A stretch of DNA of 64,000 bases from contig CM073886.1 in assembly GCA_037176705.1 (NCBI GenBank), forward strand, positions 92,372,501-92,436,500. Direction: 5' to 3'. The notes below the pieces were generated by a model that saw only the letters and a list, made by a program, of their open reading frames with translations, was not told the origin of the DNA and made no database searches. The translations under genes and the position numbers were made by a program. This DNA comes from Molossus alvarezi. Lineage: Eukaryota; Chordata; Mammalia; Chiroptera; Molossidae. Shown here in pieces: positions 12,698 through 24,479 of the stretch (positions are counted from its first letter, which is position 1; every line of letters starts with the position of its first letter).

Positions 12698-13590
12698 TTA
12701 TAGCAGTCCTTTTAGCATATCTTGCAGTGCTGGTTTGGTGTTAATATATTCCCTTAGCCTTTTTTTTTTCTTTTTTTTGTCTGGAAAGCTTTTTATTTAA
12801 CCTTCTAATTTGAATGATAGCCTTCCAGAATAGAGTAATCTTGGATTCATATCCTCGATTTTCATGACCTTAAAAACTTCATGCCACTCCCTTCCGGCCT
12901 GTAGTGTTTCTGTAGAGAAGTCAGCTGAGAGCCTTATGGGGTTTCCTTTGTAGGTAACCTGTTGCTTATCTCTTGCTGCCTTTAGGATTCTCTCTTTGTC
13001 TTTAATTTTTGGCATTTTGATTACTATGTGTCTTGGTGTGGGCCTGTTTGGGTTCTTCTTACTTGGGGCTCTCTGTGCTTCTTGAACTTGAATGCCTTCT
13101 TCCTTCACCATGTTAGAAAAGTTTTCTGTCACTATTTCTTCAAATATATTCTCTAACCCTTGCCCATTTTCTTCCTTTTTGGGACTCTTATGATGCAAAT
13201 GTTATTACATTTCCTGTTTTCCCATGGTTCTCTTAAGCTGTCTTCCTGTTTTTTAATTGTTTTTTCCTTTTGATCTTCTGATTGGTTGATTTTTTTTACC
13301 CTATCTTCTAATTCACTGATTCAGTCCTCAGCTTCCTCTACTCTGCTGGTTAGTCCTTCCAATGTATTCTTAATTTCTACTATGTCATTCTTCATTTCCA
13401 CTTGTTTGACATTCAATGTTTCTATATCTTTACTCATGTTGCTGATGTCCTTACTCATGCTGTTGATTTTCCTCAAGATCATGGTTCTGAACTCTACCTC
13501 TGATAATTTGCTTAACTGCATTTCATTTATCTCATCATTGATAGAGTTCTCTTATTCTTTCATTTGGGATTTGTTTCTTTGTTTCACCAT
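12698..13590 (-). pseudogene. L1-A ORF1 remnant (RNA-binding protein)
   Basis: L1 ORF1p is the RNA-binding chaperone that coats L1 RNA. The start codon is at 13588-13590 and reads MVKQRNKSQ. A CAA-to-TAA change soon after creates an early stop. The coiled-coil region lies at about 13521-13321, with repeated Ile/Met/Leu-spaced heptads. The RRM and C-terminal domain lie at about 13198-12797. A frameshift separates the two, and a second stop (12797-12799) falls before the natural end at about 12698. Total length is about 297 codons, close to the normal size for mammalian ORF1p. It is not functional. Confidence 0.9.
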
Positions 13591-15295
13591 TTTGGCTATC
13601 TCAGTGGGTTTTGGAGCCTGCCAAATTTTTCCTGTGGGTGTTGGTGTTCTGCTGTTTGTGGCTCCCTCTACTGAGTTTGGATGATCCTGGGTGGGCCCAC
13701 ATTAAACACCACTGTCAAGTCTTACTTTCCTGGGTAGATTTGCAAGCCCAGGAAAGGTTCAGTTATCTTCTAGCTTTTTCCTGGTGGCTAGTTATCTCAG
13801 TTACTCAGTGCCTTGTAATGTAGCCTTGGTGTTCTGCATAAGAGGATTTCCAGAGGGTTGGATAGATGCTGGTTATTAATGAGCTTCAATTTGTATTTCT
13901 TTGCCTCACCTGGGAAAGGCTGAATCTCCAAGGTGGTGGGCAGGGGCGGGGCTGCTGCTTTTCCCCACAGCTCTGGAAAGAGCATACTGGCTACTGTGCT
14001 TTGTGGTCGCAACTCAGAGAAAACTCTGAGTGCCCTCCAAATCCTTGGTGTCCCCACAGAGTTCCAGCCCAGTCTACCCTTTCTCTGCAGTAGCCCCCAG
14101 GTGAGTGGCTGTGGCTATTTTAGGGCTCTGTCCCAGCTCTCTGTGCTGTGAAGCAGACTTGGTCTCTATTCCTTAAGGGCACTGCTCACAGGTAAGACTG
14201 CTGCTGTCCGTGGGCTCCCAGCCCTCCACCCTCTCACACCTCTGCAGATCCTACTAGTGTCTCTGGTTATATGATTGTGTACTGCTGCTTTTCTGTTGCT
14301 TTTTTTCAGGGATTTGTCTTTATTTTAGTTGTAATTCCCTTTTCGTCGTGGGAGATACTCTACATAGCTTCTATTCACTCCACCTCCATTTTCACATCCT
14401 CTATGGCAATCTTGTGCGCAGCTGGGTCGTACAGGCCTCTCTGGTGCCCCCCACACCCTGCAGTTCCCACGGGTAATTGAATGGCACAGTCCCTGCTGGA
14501 TCGCACAGGCCTCTCTGGTGCTTCAGCACCCCACAGGTTCTGAGGATAACTGGATATCACAGTCCCTACTGGGTCACACAGGCCTCTCTGGTGCCCCCGC
14601 ACCCTGTAGTTCCCGTGGGCAGGCAACTGGATTGCACCAGTCTCTCTTTGGCTCTGGCTTACCATTGCTCTTTTGAACTGCTGGACCGCACAGGCCTCTG
14701 TGGAGCCCCAGGTCTCACAGCTGGCAGCTGGGGATTGCTGCTGCCCAGTGGGGCTCAACTTCTGCTCAACTTTTGCTGTAGTTTTTGGATGGGTCTCAGT
14801 TGCTGGTCTGTGCTTCTATTGCCTACGGATGGATGTCTGCTCCCCAGCCTCTGTTGCTGGGGGTATATCTGGACTCTGATTGGCCTGCTACTATGGGGAA
14901 TGGTGCTGGGCTATGGGCTGTCTGTGGCTTCCTTGATCAGCACCTTGGGAGCTCCACTACTGTGTACTGGTCTGTGTTGACCCACTGGTTCGATGGTGCT
15001 AGGTGCACTGGTGGGCTTGCTGGGCCCTAGCTGCTCCCACTGCCTCCTCCCAGGGAAGACCCGGGATCTTCCAAAATGGTGAGACCTCCCCATGGTGCAG
15101 GGAGAAGTGCCCTGAAGAGCTGCTTACCGCAGTAGCCGGCTGCTCCCGTCCACAGCACAGGAACCTTCTGCTCAGCGGCTCTGCACTGCTCGGGTTTGGT
15201 CATCCTCCTGTACATCCACTCACTCTCTTTCTCACACTCACTCACTCTCTCACACACTCACCCTCCCTCCGGTCCTGCCCACCGCCATCTTCCCT
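13591..15295 (-). promoter_or_regulatory. L1-A 5'UTR (former internal promoter)
   Basis: About 1.7 kb of GC-rich sequence lies between ORF1 and the 5' target duplication. The 5' edge has the YY1-type AAGATGGCGG on the minus strand (15282-15291). A CTCACT-rich simple repeat lies at about 15215-15262. Three tandem units of about 74 bp sit at about 14420-14600. Several open frames here are by-products of the GC-rich composition and not genes. L1 5'UTRs normally act as RNA polymerase II promoters; whether this one still does cannot be seen. Confidence 0.8.
14420..14655. repeat. Tandem units of about 74 bp in the L1 5'UTR
   Basis: The block 'acaggcctctctggtgc' recurs with its core at 14432, 14507 and 14580 (spacings 75 and 73), and in a more diverged form at 14692. 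The sequence between the blocks is also similar (for example 'cacagtccctgctgg' and 'cacagtccctactgg'). These are imperfect tandem repeats within the promoter region. Confidence 0.8.
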
Positions 15296-15305
15296 AAGAC
15301 TATTT

Positions 15306-15889
15306 CTAGTATTAACCTCAAAATACATGTCAATGTATAATATATGTGCTGTATAATTACACAGTCTTAATAAAACTACCAGGTTTGGAAGAAAGTGCTC
15401 ATTTTATTTATGATGTAATTAAGGCTTTCATTATACGGTAAGATGGCTATGTATGATAAAAACTTAATGCTACTCTCTGATTCATTAGGATCTATCAAAA
15501 ACATGGACACAAAACAGCTACTGATTCCAAAATGTACTCTCATGGCCTTGCCCTTCCCACTCTTCTCTGCAGGAGCAGTCTTTCACATTCATGAAGAAGG
15601 CAAAGTTTGTATTTGGTTTCCTTGCAATGACTTATCATAGTCCTCCTGGTTATGGCAACCCTTTCCACAGTCAATTATTACCAGTTACTTTTTGTTGGCA
15701 GTTCAAGGCCTTTTAATCTCGGCCCACTGGGCCCCTGGCAGGTCCTTGCTCCATCTTAATCTCTCCATCTCACATCGGAAAATCTTGTCTATATTTTTAT
15801 TGATTTCCCAAGGACCATAACCCATCTCATAAATTAATTTATTGTTTTTTCACCATCAATGTCACCATACGATAAACTCACTATTATGA
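15306..15889. other. Non-coding stretch
   Basis: I see no gene. The open frame at 15443-15640 has no recognisable domain and no splice context. The sequence lies between the L1-A target duplication and an MLT1-type LTR. Confidence 0.5.
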
Positions 15890-16290
15890 GTTTAATTGTA
15901 TCCTCCCAAAACATGTTGAAATACTAACCATCGATATCTGAGAATGTGACCTTATTTGAAAATAAGGTCTCTGCAGATGATGACGTTAAGATGAGGTCAT
16001 TAGGATGGGTTCTAATATAATATGACCAATGTCCTTATAAAATGTGAAATTTGGCCCTGGCTGGTTTGGCTCAGCGGTTAGAGCATCGGCCTGTGGTCCA
16101 GAGAGACCCGGGTTCGGTTCCTGCTAAGGGCACGTACCTCGGTTGCAGTTTGTCCCTGGCCCTGGTCGGTCGTGCGGGTGGCAGCCACTCGATGTGTCCC
16201 TTTCACGTCGATGTTTCTCTCTCTCTCTGTTCCTCTCTCTCCCTCCCACTCTACCTGAACAAAAAATGGAAAACTGTCCTCGGGTGAGGA

Positions 16291-16335
<45 letters not shown>

Positions 16336-16585
16336 ATTGGGAAGTTTGGATACCAAGACTGATGTGCCTACAGGAAAGACAATATGCAGAGACATAGGAA
16401 GAAGATGGCCATCTACAGGCCAAGGATGGAGACCTGGAACAGATCATTCTCTCATAAGGAACTAACCCTGCCAACACTTTGATTTCAGACTGCTGGCCAC
16501 CAGAATTGTAACATAATAAATTTCTGTCATTTAAGCCACCCAATTTACGGTACTGTGTTATGGCAGCCCTAGCAAATTAATACAG
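15890..16585 (+). mobile_element. MLT1-like LTR interrupted by a SINE
   Basis: The left part has 'gaatgtgaccttatttgaaaataaggtctctgcagatga' features in order, then 'ggttctaatataatatgacc' and 'gtccttataaaatgtg'. After the SINE the LTR resumes with 'gacatatggaagaagatgg'-like sequence, 'ccaaggatggagacctggaac', 'aataaatttctgtcatttaagcc' and ends in 'cagccctagcaaattaatacag'. It is a solo ERVL-MaLR-type LTR of about 420 bp without the insert. Confidence 0.75.
16055..16330 (+). mobile_element. VES SINE inserted in the MLT1-like LTR
   Basis: This copy is well preserved. The A box is TGGCTCAGCGG at 16067-16077 and the B box is GGTTCGGTTCC at about 16111-16121, both close to the RNA polymerase III consensus. 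The tail is an (AAAT)n microsatellite at about 16290-16330. The target duplication is gaaatttgg (16046-16054) against gaagtttgg (16331-16339), one mismatch. It lies inside an older LTR, which gives the relative order of the two insertions. Confidence 0.92.
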
Positions 16586-19500
16586 TCAAAATCAGAAGAG
16601 ATATGTCCCAAGTAATTCTTTTACTCATATCAAACATAATTAGCCATATTTTTAATCTTATAAAACTTGAGCAGATTCTAGGTTGTTCTAATGATGTCAC
16701 TCTATTTTCATTCTGAGAAGTGGGAAGAAAAAGAGTTCTAGCTGTGCATCATACACAACCTGAATATTTCAGTGAGAGGGAGAAGCACCTGCAAATGTGG
16801 ATGGACATCATTAGTTGTAGATGCCATAATAGAAAAATATGGCTGAGAAATTCTAAAATATTTTACACAAAACTATTATTAACCTGTTGATGCTCTTACT
16901 ATCCCCTACTGAAGGGGACTTAAACATATGAGCAAAGATACTTCTCCTTAACCTATTCCTCTAATAAAGAAATCTCTGAAATTAAAAGCAAATTGGTGTT
17001 GAAGATGTTCTGGGTGAGAAAGTCCTCCTTGGAATCTTTTGACTGTTCTCCATAGTCAGCCACATATTCCACCTATGTTAATGGTGAGCTCTGGAAATGA
17101 GTTTCTAAACCCAAAGGCACAAAAACAGAAACATAACTGCTGAAGCTATGGTCAAAAACTCTCATTTATTGAATCATAACACTGTGGATCTTGGAAGCAT
17201 CTGGGAGGCTCATATTGTATAAGAAAGAAGTGACACCTAGAGATACTTCATCAAGGTTGTAATTAGTAGGAAAACCCAACCTCGTATCTTAGTTTTTTTT
17301 ATATTCCAGTCCAACAACCGGAAATAACGTTTATGAACCTGATCACATCTCCTACTCATGTCAAGAGCTTTTATGAAAGTACTAATTCCCAGGGCCCATC
17401 CTTTAAAATTCTGATTTAAATCCAGGTTTAGCTAATGGATCTGTAGTTAAATTCTTTGGGGATCTGACCATGTAGCAAGGTTTGAAACCACTGTTGGAAC
17501 AGATTCTGCCCAGAGACCTATTAACTGTGGTCTGCTTCTAATTCTACTTGGACTCAGCCCCATGCGATGATTATCACATCTTCTCATTCTGAGAAAGGGG
17601 CTTAGAATTCTGTGGCCCTGCTTATAATGCCTGGTACATTCATATTGGGACTTACACTGTAGAAGCTGCTTCCCCTGACTCTTGGGCAAGTTCTAAGTAC
17701 ACAAAATACTTTAGGACAGAAGAGGAAAAACAAACTTGAAGTTTCCTAAAACAACCTTTTGAATACTCTCATACTCGGTGTTTTTTTCCTTAATGTTGTT
17801 GAGTACATTCAATTTGCAGCCTTACAAATAGCCACTTACCCATTCACCAAGGGCAGATGATTTATGTAGGATGCATTACAAGCACAGATTTCATTTATTT
17901 TCTATCATTACTGTACCTCCTAGGGGGAGGAGAATTTATCTTAAAACAACACAAAAATAAAACAAAACAAAAATTATTAAAACTACGGCCTAGTGAATCA
18001 TAATTATTTATAAATTTTGATAGTTCCAACTGGCGCATGGGATTTCCTGAAGAATCTGGAGACTGAGGAGAATGCAAGAGAGAGCTGAATGTAAGAAATC
18101 TGTAGCTGTAACTAACTTTGTGCTAGTGGCAGAGGTTGTAAACTATAAGCTGTGTGACTAGAATAAGGTTGGTTGAGTCTATCCTCTGAGCATCCATCCT
18201 GAGCTTTCTCACTCTCACACATGAAGATCAAACCAAAAAGAGAGACTGAAACTCTAAAACTTAAGAGGCATGGCTGTACTGGAGAGTTCTTCCTTGAAAC
18301 ATGTCTCAATCACTCTTTCCACTGGCAGTGTGAGGGCCACCATGTGTTCAAAGGAGATGATGTCTAAGAAAGCACTGGGTGCACGTAGGTGCCTAAATAC
18401 TACCTTCTCCCTGGGCCACTAGGGTAGCCCAGGTCTCTGAGACTCCCTCAGGCAAGTTCTCAAGTTGTGTCTCTATCATCAAGCATCTCCTACAATCCTA
18501 ATCTAGATCTGAACAACCACTTTCATTCTGAACCCTCTGTAATTTCAATCACCTCTTTGCTTCTGTTGTTACCTTCCCCTCCATATTTCCCTCTTGGATA
18601 ATGACTTCCTCATCCAAATTAACTCTCACAAATACCTTAATTTACAAGAGCTATAAATAAAATTCCATCAATGGGAGTAGAGATGATATCTGACCAAGGG
18701 TACCTTGGCAAGAATTGGTGTCCTGACCTTCATTCAGCTTCTTCAAATGCTTTGACAGATTAGCCAAGGGCCCCTTGAATAAATCAAGGATGAAATCAAA
18801 GCCCTCTGAGTCATTTCAACTAAGAATGGAGATATATATAACAACTAATAAAGCTAAAGTTAAGCGTGCTTAAGGAAAAGGGAAACTTTAATCATTCTTC
18901 CTATGCTTTGGAAAATTCATGAATAAATAAATATGTAATGCAAATAGCTCCCACCTCAGAGATGGATTCGTAAGAGGATGTCCTTTCCTTACACAAAACT
19001 GCATTCTAAAGCTACTATTTCTCCTGGCAGTGTATCTGGGAGAACTAGAGAGCAGGAATGACCTTTACTCAGTCTGTAATCTGTACATGTACTTGATGAC
19101 AGCCTCCAAAATTTATTAATATCTGACCTGGTACTATTACATTTTCAAGGTAATTTTTGTCATAATAGTTCTCTTGAAAACATGTACACATAAGCCTATG
19201 AAGCCTTGAACATAATAAGTTCTTCACATTCTCGGAATGTAAAAGAAATCAGCTTTTAAAAATCAATACACAATCCTAAACCTAATGGATTATTCATTGG
19301 AAGCTATTCTGCTGAACCACAGAGTCAAAGTCCCAGCACAGTTCTCAACAGAGCTGCGTTAGAATGGAAGGATCCTTCCAACCCACCCTCCGAGGAAGGC
19401 TGCAGAACAGTCCCAGTGAACAAGAAATTAGAGGCAAAGCCAGTTTAGGATGAGCCAAGTTCTGCATTACAGAAGAAAGAGATATGTCTCTAAACACCAG

Positions 19501-20200
19501 TCCTGGTTCATGTGTCTACACTCTTTACATGCATTGTTCATAAAAGTCTAGAATTTAGGAGAATTCTGAGCCATAGTGTCTTGGAGGAGCAGCAGGAAAC
19601 ATGACTGATGAAAAAGAGTAATGGAGGTCGCAAAGCAGGAGGTGAGGAACATTTATGCATGGGATGTGTCCTGGCTGGTGAGACAAGGGAACCAGGGGGT
19701 TACTCTGACTAGTAAAATTATTCTAGGAACAGTACATCTTAGACCTCTGTGCCTTAGTATCTTCCTGTGTGAAATGAGTGTGGAGAGGAGAGTTTTATGG
19801 GGAAAGAGATGCCTTTCCTTCCAATGGCATGATGCCCTGATGAAGACAGCAGCAGGTTTCTAGGTCAGAGACACTCACATGGCCTGGACTCGACCAAGTA
19901 ACCAAGGTGACAACAGGACACTTCAAACTTCTAGTCACATCAAGGGCCTATAAGATTGGCAACATCTGGATTCTGGGAGTCCTCTATGTGTTTTCCAGCC
20001 ACAGAAAAGGAGAGGAATTCATGGGTTTAAGAATTTTCAAAAATACAAAAGACAAATTTAATGCACTTTCTGACATTCACATAGGCCATATAACAATTTG
20101 GGTGTTTGTAGGAATTATTTTAAAGGCAGGTAGGCAGTGGGGTCAGGGGGAAAGCTGTCTGCATGGGATAATCAAATATTGAATACTTTCATATTAAATA
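16586..20200. other. Non-coding stretch, no assignable repeat
   Basis: No gene is recognised. Open frames of 60-91 codons at 17447-18309 and 19621-20182 lack domains, conserved starts or splice pairs that I can support. The sequence looks mostly unique. Confidence 0.45.
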
Positions 20201-20800
20201 AGCTAACACAAATGTCAACATTTCAGAGCCAACCAAATGCAATGTTATATTAATGATATATCATTTTTTATTTTGCTATTAGAGACTGATTTTTACAAGA
20301 CTGCATTCTAGATTACATTTTCTAAATTCTATAACCTGGATTCTGCCGTTGTAAATCAGAAGCTCACACATTCAAACATTACTTAATTATTAATGACTCA
20401 CATGAGTATAATTTAAAACACATAAACACTGCTTAACTTTGATTGCTTTCAGTATACAATGGAGATTGAGTTACTGCTAAAAGTATTCATATTTGCAAAA
20501 GGAAAAACCGATGCCTGCTTTAACAACAGCCACCTAATAAATGAAATTGGAGCAATAAATACAATTTCAGCACCTTTTTAGTTAAGAAAAAAGTAGAATC
20601 GTGCAGATAGGATTCACTGTCGTGACTCATCAGTTCCCCAATTCTCTTCACAATAATAGAGAAAAAGCACTTAACTGAAATGTTCAATATCACACCAAAA
20701 TCTTGCTAAGCAAAAATTCCAACTTTTGTTTTTTGTTAGTAGAAAAAGTCAGACACTGATATCATTTATAACTGTGATGGTAACAAATGAAACCTTCCCC
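20201..20800. other. Repeat-poor, AT-rich stretch
   Basis: This block shows no SINE, L1 or LTR signature and is rich in TAAT-type cores (for example around 20384-20395 and 20535-20560). It could be conserved non-coding DNA, but one genome cannot show conservation. Confidence 0.3.
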
Positions 20801-20802
20801 CA

Positions 20803-20838
20803 ACCTGTACCTCAGTGCCAGGAATCTGAGGTACAGGT
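20803..20838. repeat. Perfect 13-bp inverted repeat (hairpin)
   Basis: The arm ACCTGTACCTCAG at 20803-20815 is the exact reverse complement of CTGAGGTACAGGT at 20826-20838, with a 10-base loop. No transposon end is visible next to it. Confidence 0.9.
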
Positions 20839-21192
20839 GTCAGCTGTACGGACTTGAGCCTCCATCTGAAATTTCTAGAAGATAATGGGCATTAAGGTAC
20901 TTAGCACAGAACCCAACAACTATTAGCTTATTTCCCATCTCTCTTCCAACATAACTAACTCACCTGGTCGTAATTAAGTCTTGTTCCCTTAAGGTTTTAG
21001 AGCTTGAAATAAAATATGAATAAAATCCACTGTCTCAAAATATTCATGAACAGGAAGAGCCAACTCTTCCCACTCTTTTAAGCATTCTGTGCCTATGAAA
21101 ACCATTTTCCTTAGCTCCATCACCTGTCTACCTGTGAGTCACCAAGTTGGTCTTCTGCATCCTCTCTGCACAGCATTATGTGCCCCTCATGA

Positions 21193-21223
21193 GGATCCCT
21201 CACATTAATGCATTGAGGGATCC
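21193..21223. repeat. Perfect 10-bp inverted repeat (hairpin)
   Basis: GGATCCCTCA at 21193-21202 pairs exactly with TGAGGGATCC at 21214-21223 across an 11-base loop. The loop itself is nearly self-complementary (cattaatgcat). Confidence 0.9.
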
Positions 21224-21778
21224 AGAAGAGATTGTCAGGGATCCAAGTATCATCATTCAGAAGAGACACATTTACTCCCAAGTACAATCAAGTACCACAC
21301 CAGAAAGTGAGTAGTGTGAAACAACACTACCATAGGATAAATACGTCATTAATTTTAATGTGACAGTTACAATAACATAAGGAAGAGAGAAAAGGTATGC
21401 CCTACAATCTTAACCTCTTAGCCTTCTTACCTGTTTATTGTTTTTCCTGATACTTTGTATCTCCTTTATGGATGACTGACTTAAAACCTATACTATGCTG
21501 GACACCTAATACAGAATAATACTGAGAGTGAACTGCAATTCAAAAATTAAAAAGTAAATCAATCAATAAAAACCCATATATACAATTTTCTTTACCCCCT
21601 TGACTTATTTATCACTAATGCTTTGATGCACAAAAGTTTCACCATTCTATTTAATAAAAACATTAAAAAATGAATACTTCACTGTTCTGAGAAATTTCCT
21701 AAAAGAAATGTCCCCACTGAGTTTAGTGGCCTCTATTATGTTTCTTACTTTTCATATAAAATATCCCATTTATTAATT

Positions 21779-22150
21779 CAATAAATATTTACTGAATGTC
21801 TACCATGTACCAGGTACTATCCCTCCGGGTACTTAAGCTACAAGAGTGAATAAGAAAGATAGTATCCCTGCTGTGATGGAAATTATAGTCTAGTGAAGAA
21901 TACTAAAACTAAGTAAGCTAAAACTGCTCTTAAATTCTTTAAAAAGATGAACAGGGTGTTGTGATGAAGATTAATAATGCAACCGGAGGAAGAGGTCCCC
22001 AGGGGGACAGAGCAGTCAGGGAAGGCCGTTTTGCATTCTGAGAAAGTGACCTCTGAACAAACACTTGAAGGATAAGAAAAGCAACCATGCAAAGGGCTAG
22101 AGGAAGAACATTTCAGGGAGTGAAAATAGCTGGTGAGCTCTGCCTCAGAA
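21779..22150 (+). repeat. Ancient dispersed repeat, copy 1
   Basis: The motifs 'aataaatatttactgaatgtctaccatgtaccagg', then 'cagtcagggaaggcc', 'gagaaagtgacctctgaacaaacacttgaagga' and 'catgcaaagggctagaggaagaacatttcaggg' belong to a very common old mammalian repeat. Two more copies lie at about 54300-54640 and 59105-59570. I recognise the pattern but do not assign the family with confidence. Confidence 0.6.
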
Positions 22151-22707
22151 AACATCGAGGACCTTAATGACTGCCCTGAGGGAGGCAGGCTTTATGGTTT
22201 AGACATGATCGTTTTGCTGATCAGCGCTGATGGGCCGTCTAGGAACATGCCTGCACCTTGACTCAGGTATGCTCTCACACTGCCTGAGGATGTCCCACAG
22301 TGCTGTGTCCACGAAGATGTCCCTCCAGTGTTTCAATAACTCATATGGCTAAATAACTTATCAATGGTTGACAACCAAAATGTGTCATATTGACTGCTTT
22401 CTGAAACTAAATCAGAATGCATGGCTCCTACAGAGAATTTCAAGCTTTTCTCTGCAAAGTCAGAGGTTCACTCAGAGACCACTTTTGTATGAGGCCAGGA
22501 AAGTGCTGCTCTCCCTCACCATGATCACTTTTCGACTATGTAACGTATTAGAATCTGTTTTGTGAGTAAAAGGGGTCTGAAAGACATGGTTGCCATGCTG
22601 TTCCAGAACCTTTAAATGAACCCAGCCCTCCCAAATATGGGAGGAGATGTTGGCACATGTTCTTGAGTTTTTCCAGGCCACCTCCTATTTTTCCATTCAC
22701 TAAGTCA
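22151..22707. other. Non-coding stretch
   Basis: No gene or named repeat is visible between the ancient repeat and the L1 fragment. Opposite-strand short open frames at 22368-22681 overlap each other and have no domain. Confidence 0.45.
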
Positions 22708-22716
22708 AAATCTTTT

Positions 22717-23291
22717 TTTTAATTAATTTATTTAGCTTTGTTACAGATGATTCTCTTTTTCCCCACTGATTTTCCCCTCCCACTCCCTCCCCGCCCTGTC
22801 CCCAGCTTTGTTGTCCATGTCCCTTGTTCATGCACACATGCATATAAGTTCTGTGGTTAATCTCTCCCCCACCATCCCCTCTTCTGGGGATTTTCAGTCT
22901 GTACCCCACTTCCACATCTCTGGGACTACCTCATTCCTCAGACTGTTATGTTCATTATATTCCACAAATAAGTGAGATCGTGTGGTATTTGTCTCTTTCT
23001 GCTTGGCTTCTTTCACTTAGGATAATACTTTCCAGGTCCCTCCATGTCGTCTCAAAGGATAAGAGATCTTTCTTTCTTGCAGCTGCATGGTACTCCATTG
23101 TGTATATGTACCACAGCTTTTTTATCCATTCGTCTACTGATGAACATTTGGGCTGTTTCCAGATCTTAGCTATTGTAAATAGTGCTGATATGATCATGGG
23201 GGTACATATGTTTTTTCTGATTGGTGTTTCAGGCTTCTTAGGCTATATTCCTAGAAGTGGGATCACTGGGTCAAATGGTAGTTCAATTTTT
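22717..23291 (-). mobile_element. 5'-truncated L1 3' end (L1-C)
   Basis: A poly-T start, L1 3'UTR and the last part of ORF2 run on the minus strand. A 9-bp target duplication (aaatctttt) lies at 22708-22716 and 23292-23300. At 575 bp it is a typical short, 5'-truncated insertion. It closely resembles the 3' ends of the L1 copies at 6028 and 9999. Confidence 0.92.
22955..23197 (-). pseudogene. L1-C ORF2 C-terminal fragment
   Basis: Eighty codons encode the last part of ORF2p. The segment [14 protein letters not shown] is shared with the L1-B copy, followed by [14 protein letters not shown] and the normal C-terminal stop. It carries no catalytic domain. The frame is open from the first Met to the stop, which fits a fairly recent insertion. 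Confidence 0.88.
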
Positions 23292-23300
23292 AAATCTTTT

Positions 23301-24479
23301 GTTTCTTGGTTCCCCAACTCACACCCCATCTTGGCTTTATGCCTTGCATCCAGTGATCTGCTTGGCCTATAAACTATCTGATGAGCCAACTCCTTCCTTC
23401 GCTCTTTAGGACAAAAACAAATAAAACAAAACAAAAATAAAACCCCTTACAATGAAAATACAGTGGTCATTGATGCGTTAATACAGTGTAATTTATTGAC
23501 ATGTAATACAGTGATCATTAATGCAATCCAAACATTTTTAACACTAATTCTAAGTAAGTTACTGATTTTCAGTAGGAAAACAAACTGAAATGAATGATTA
23601 AAAATTTAGCTTACCAACTTTTCAAAATAAACATGCAATGTAATTCAAACACAAAATACATAGGATAGTTTCTTATTATAATCCTCTCTTTTAAGAAATA
23701 CACCTCTCACCATCTCTTTACTATGGAAGAAAAAAAAAGGACAAATCAAGGGTTGAAAGAAGAGATAAAAAACCTGAAGTCTGAAGAGGGTTGAAAGAGC
23801 AAGAGAACGAGAGAGTGTTACAGATAGGCATTTTTAATAAAAGTTATCTTTCAAACTTCCTAAAAATGGCTACCTCTAAAATTATTAATCATACTTTCCA
23901 CATATATTTTTGTACAGTGATTTCATATCAGCCGTCTATGGAATAAGGATCTTGTAGAAGGCATCTGTCCCTAATTTTTGTGAAAATTGTGCCTGTAGAC
24001 TCATGGCATTCCAAGCACAGATGGACGGCCCCTGCTGATTTGCAGGGCAGAACTGCACAGCGTGCTGGACTTCCCTTTCTTAGTTAGTGAAAAGGCACAC
24101 AGAGACAAGCAGACTCACTCTCGGCTGTCACAGATGCCCAAGCTCCCACAGAAGACACGATGCTGCAGGCATGTTGGAGGTGATCCTTTAATGTCTTGGT
24201 CAAATTTACTTACCTGTTGTAGTGAATTCATTACCATAATGCAATTTCTAATTCAGAAGCGTGAAATTAAAACATAGTTATGTTCTGGCTTACAACACAG
24301 TGCAGTGAGAGTACAATTAAAGTCAGTTAAGTCACCACTGCTTTGAAAATCAGTGAAAACCTCAGATTCATAAATCAACAGGATTTATATAAGCAGTGAA
24401 ACCTATGGAAATAAGCTGTTATTTAATTCTAAAATAAACATACTTGAATATTAGTGCTCAAACTATTCCTCATTGGAAT
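23301..24479. other. Non-coding stretch
   Basis: No gene is supported. A short imperfect internal duplication of the type 'cagtg-tcatt-atg' occurs around 23460-23530. The open frame at 24062-24277 has no recognisable domain. Confidence 0.45.

Larger units (their letters stand above)
6028..15295 (-). mobile_element. Full-length L1 (L1-A), split by a nested L1
   Basis: On the minus strand the order is 5'UTR (15295 to 13591), ORF1 (13590 to 12698), ORF2 (from 12634) and 3'UTR with poly-A, seen as poly-T near 6028. A 10-bp target duplication (aagactattt) at 6018-6027 and 15296-15305 bounds it. The 5' end carries the CCGCCATCTT motif (minus-strand AAGATGGCGG), the YY1-like start typical of complete L1 copies. 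Removing the nested L1 at 9999-12547 leaves about 6.7 kb, the size of a full mammalian L1. Both ORFs contain stops and frameshifts, so it is an inactive fossil. Confidence 0.93.

Noticed and set aside
14477..14980. 167-codon open frame on the plus strand, with overlapping shorter ones
   Set aside because: It lies antisense in the GC-rich L1 5'UTR and crosses the tandem units. The open length follows from composition.
16055..16330. tRNA gene suggested by A and B boxes
   Set aside because: The head belongs to a SINE with tail and target duplication; it cannot fold as a complete functional tRNA by eye. The same applies to the other SINE heads.
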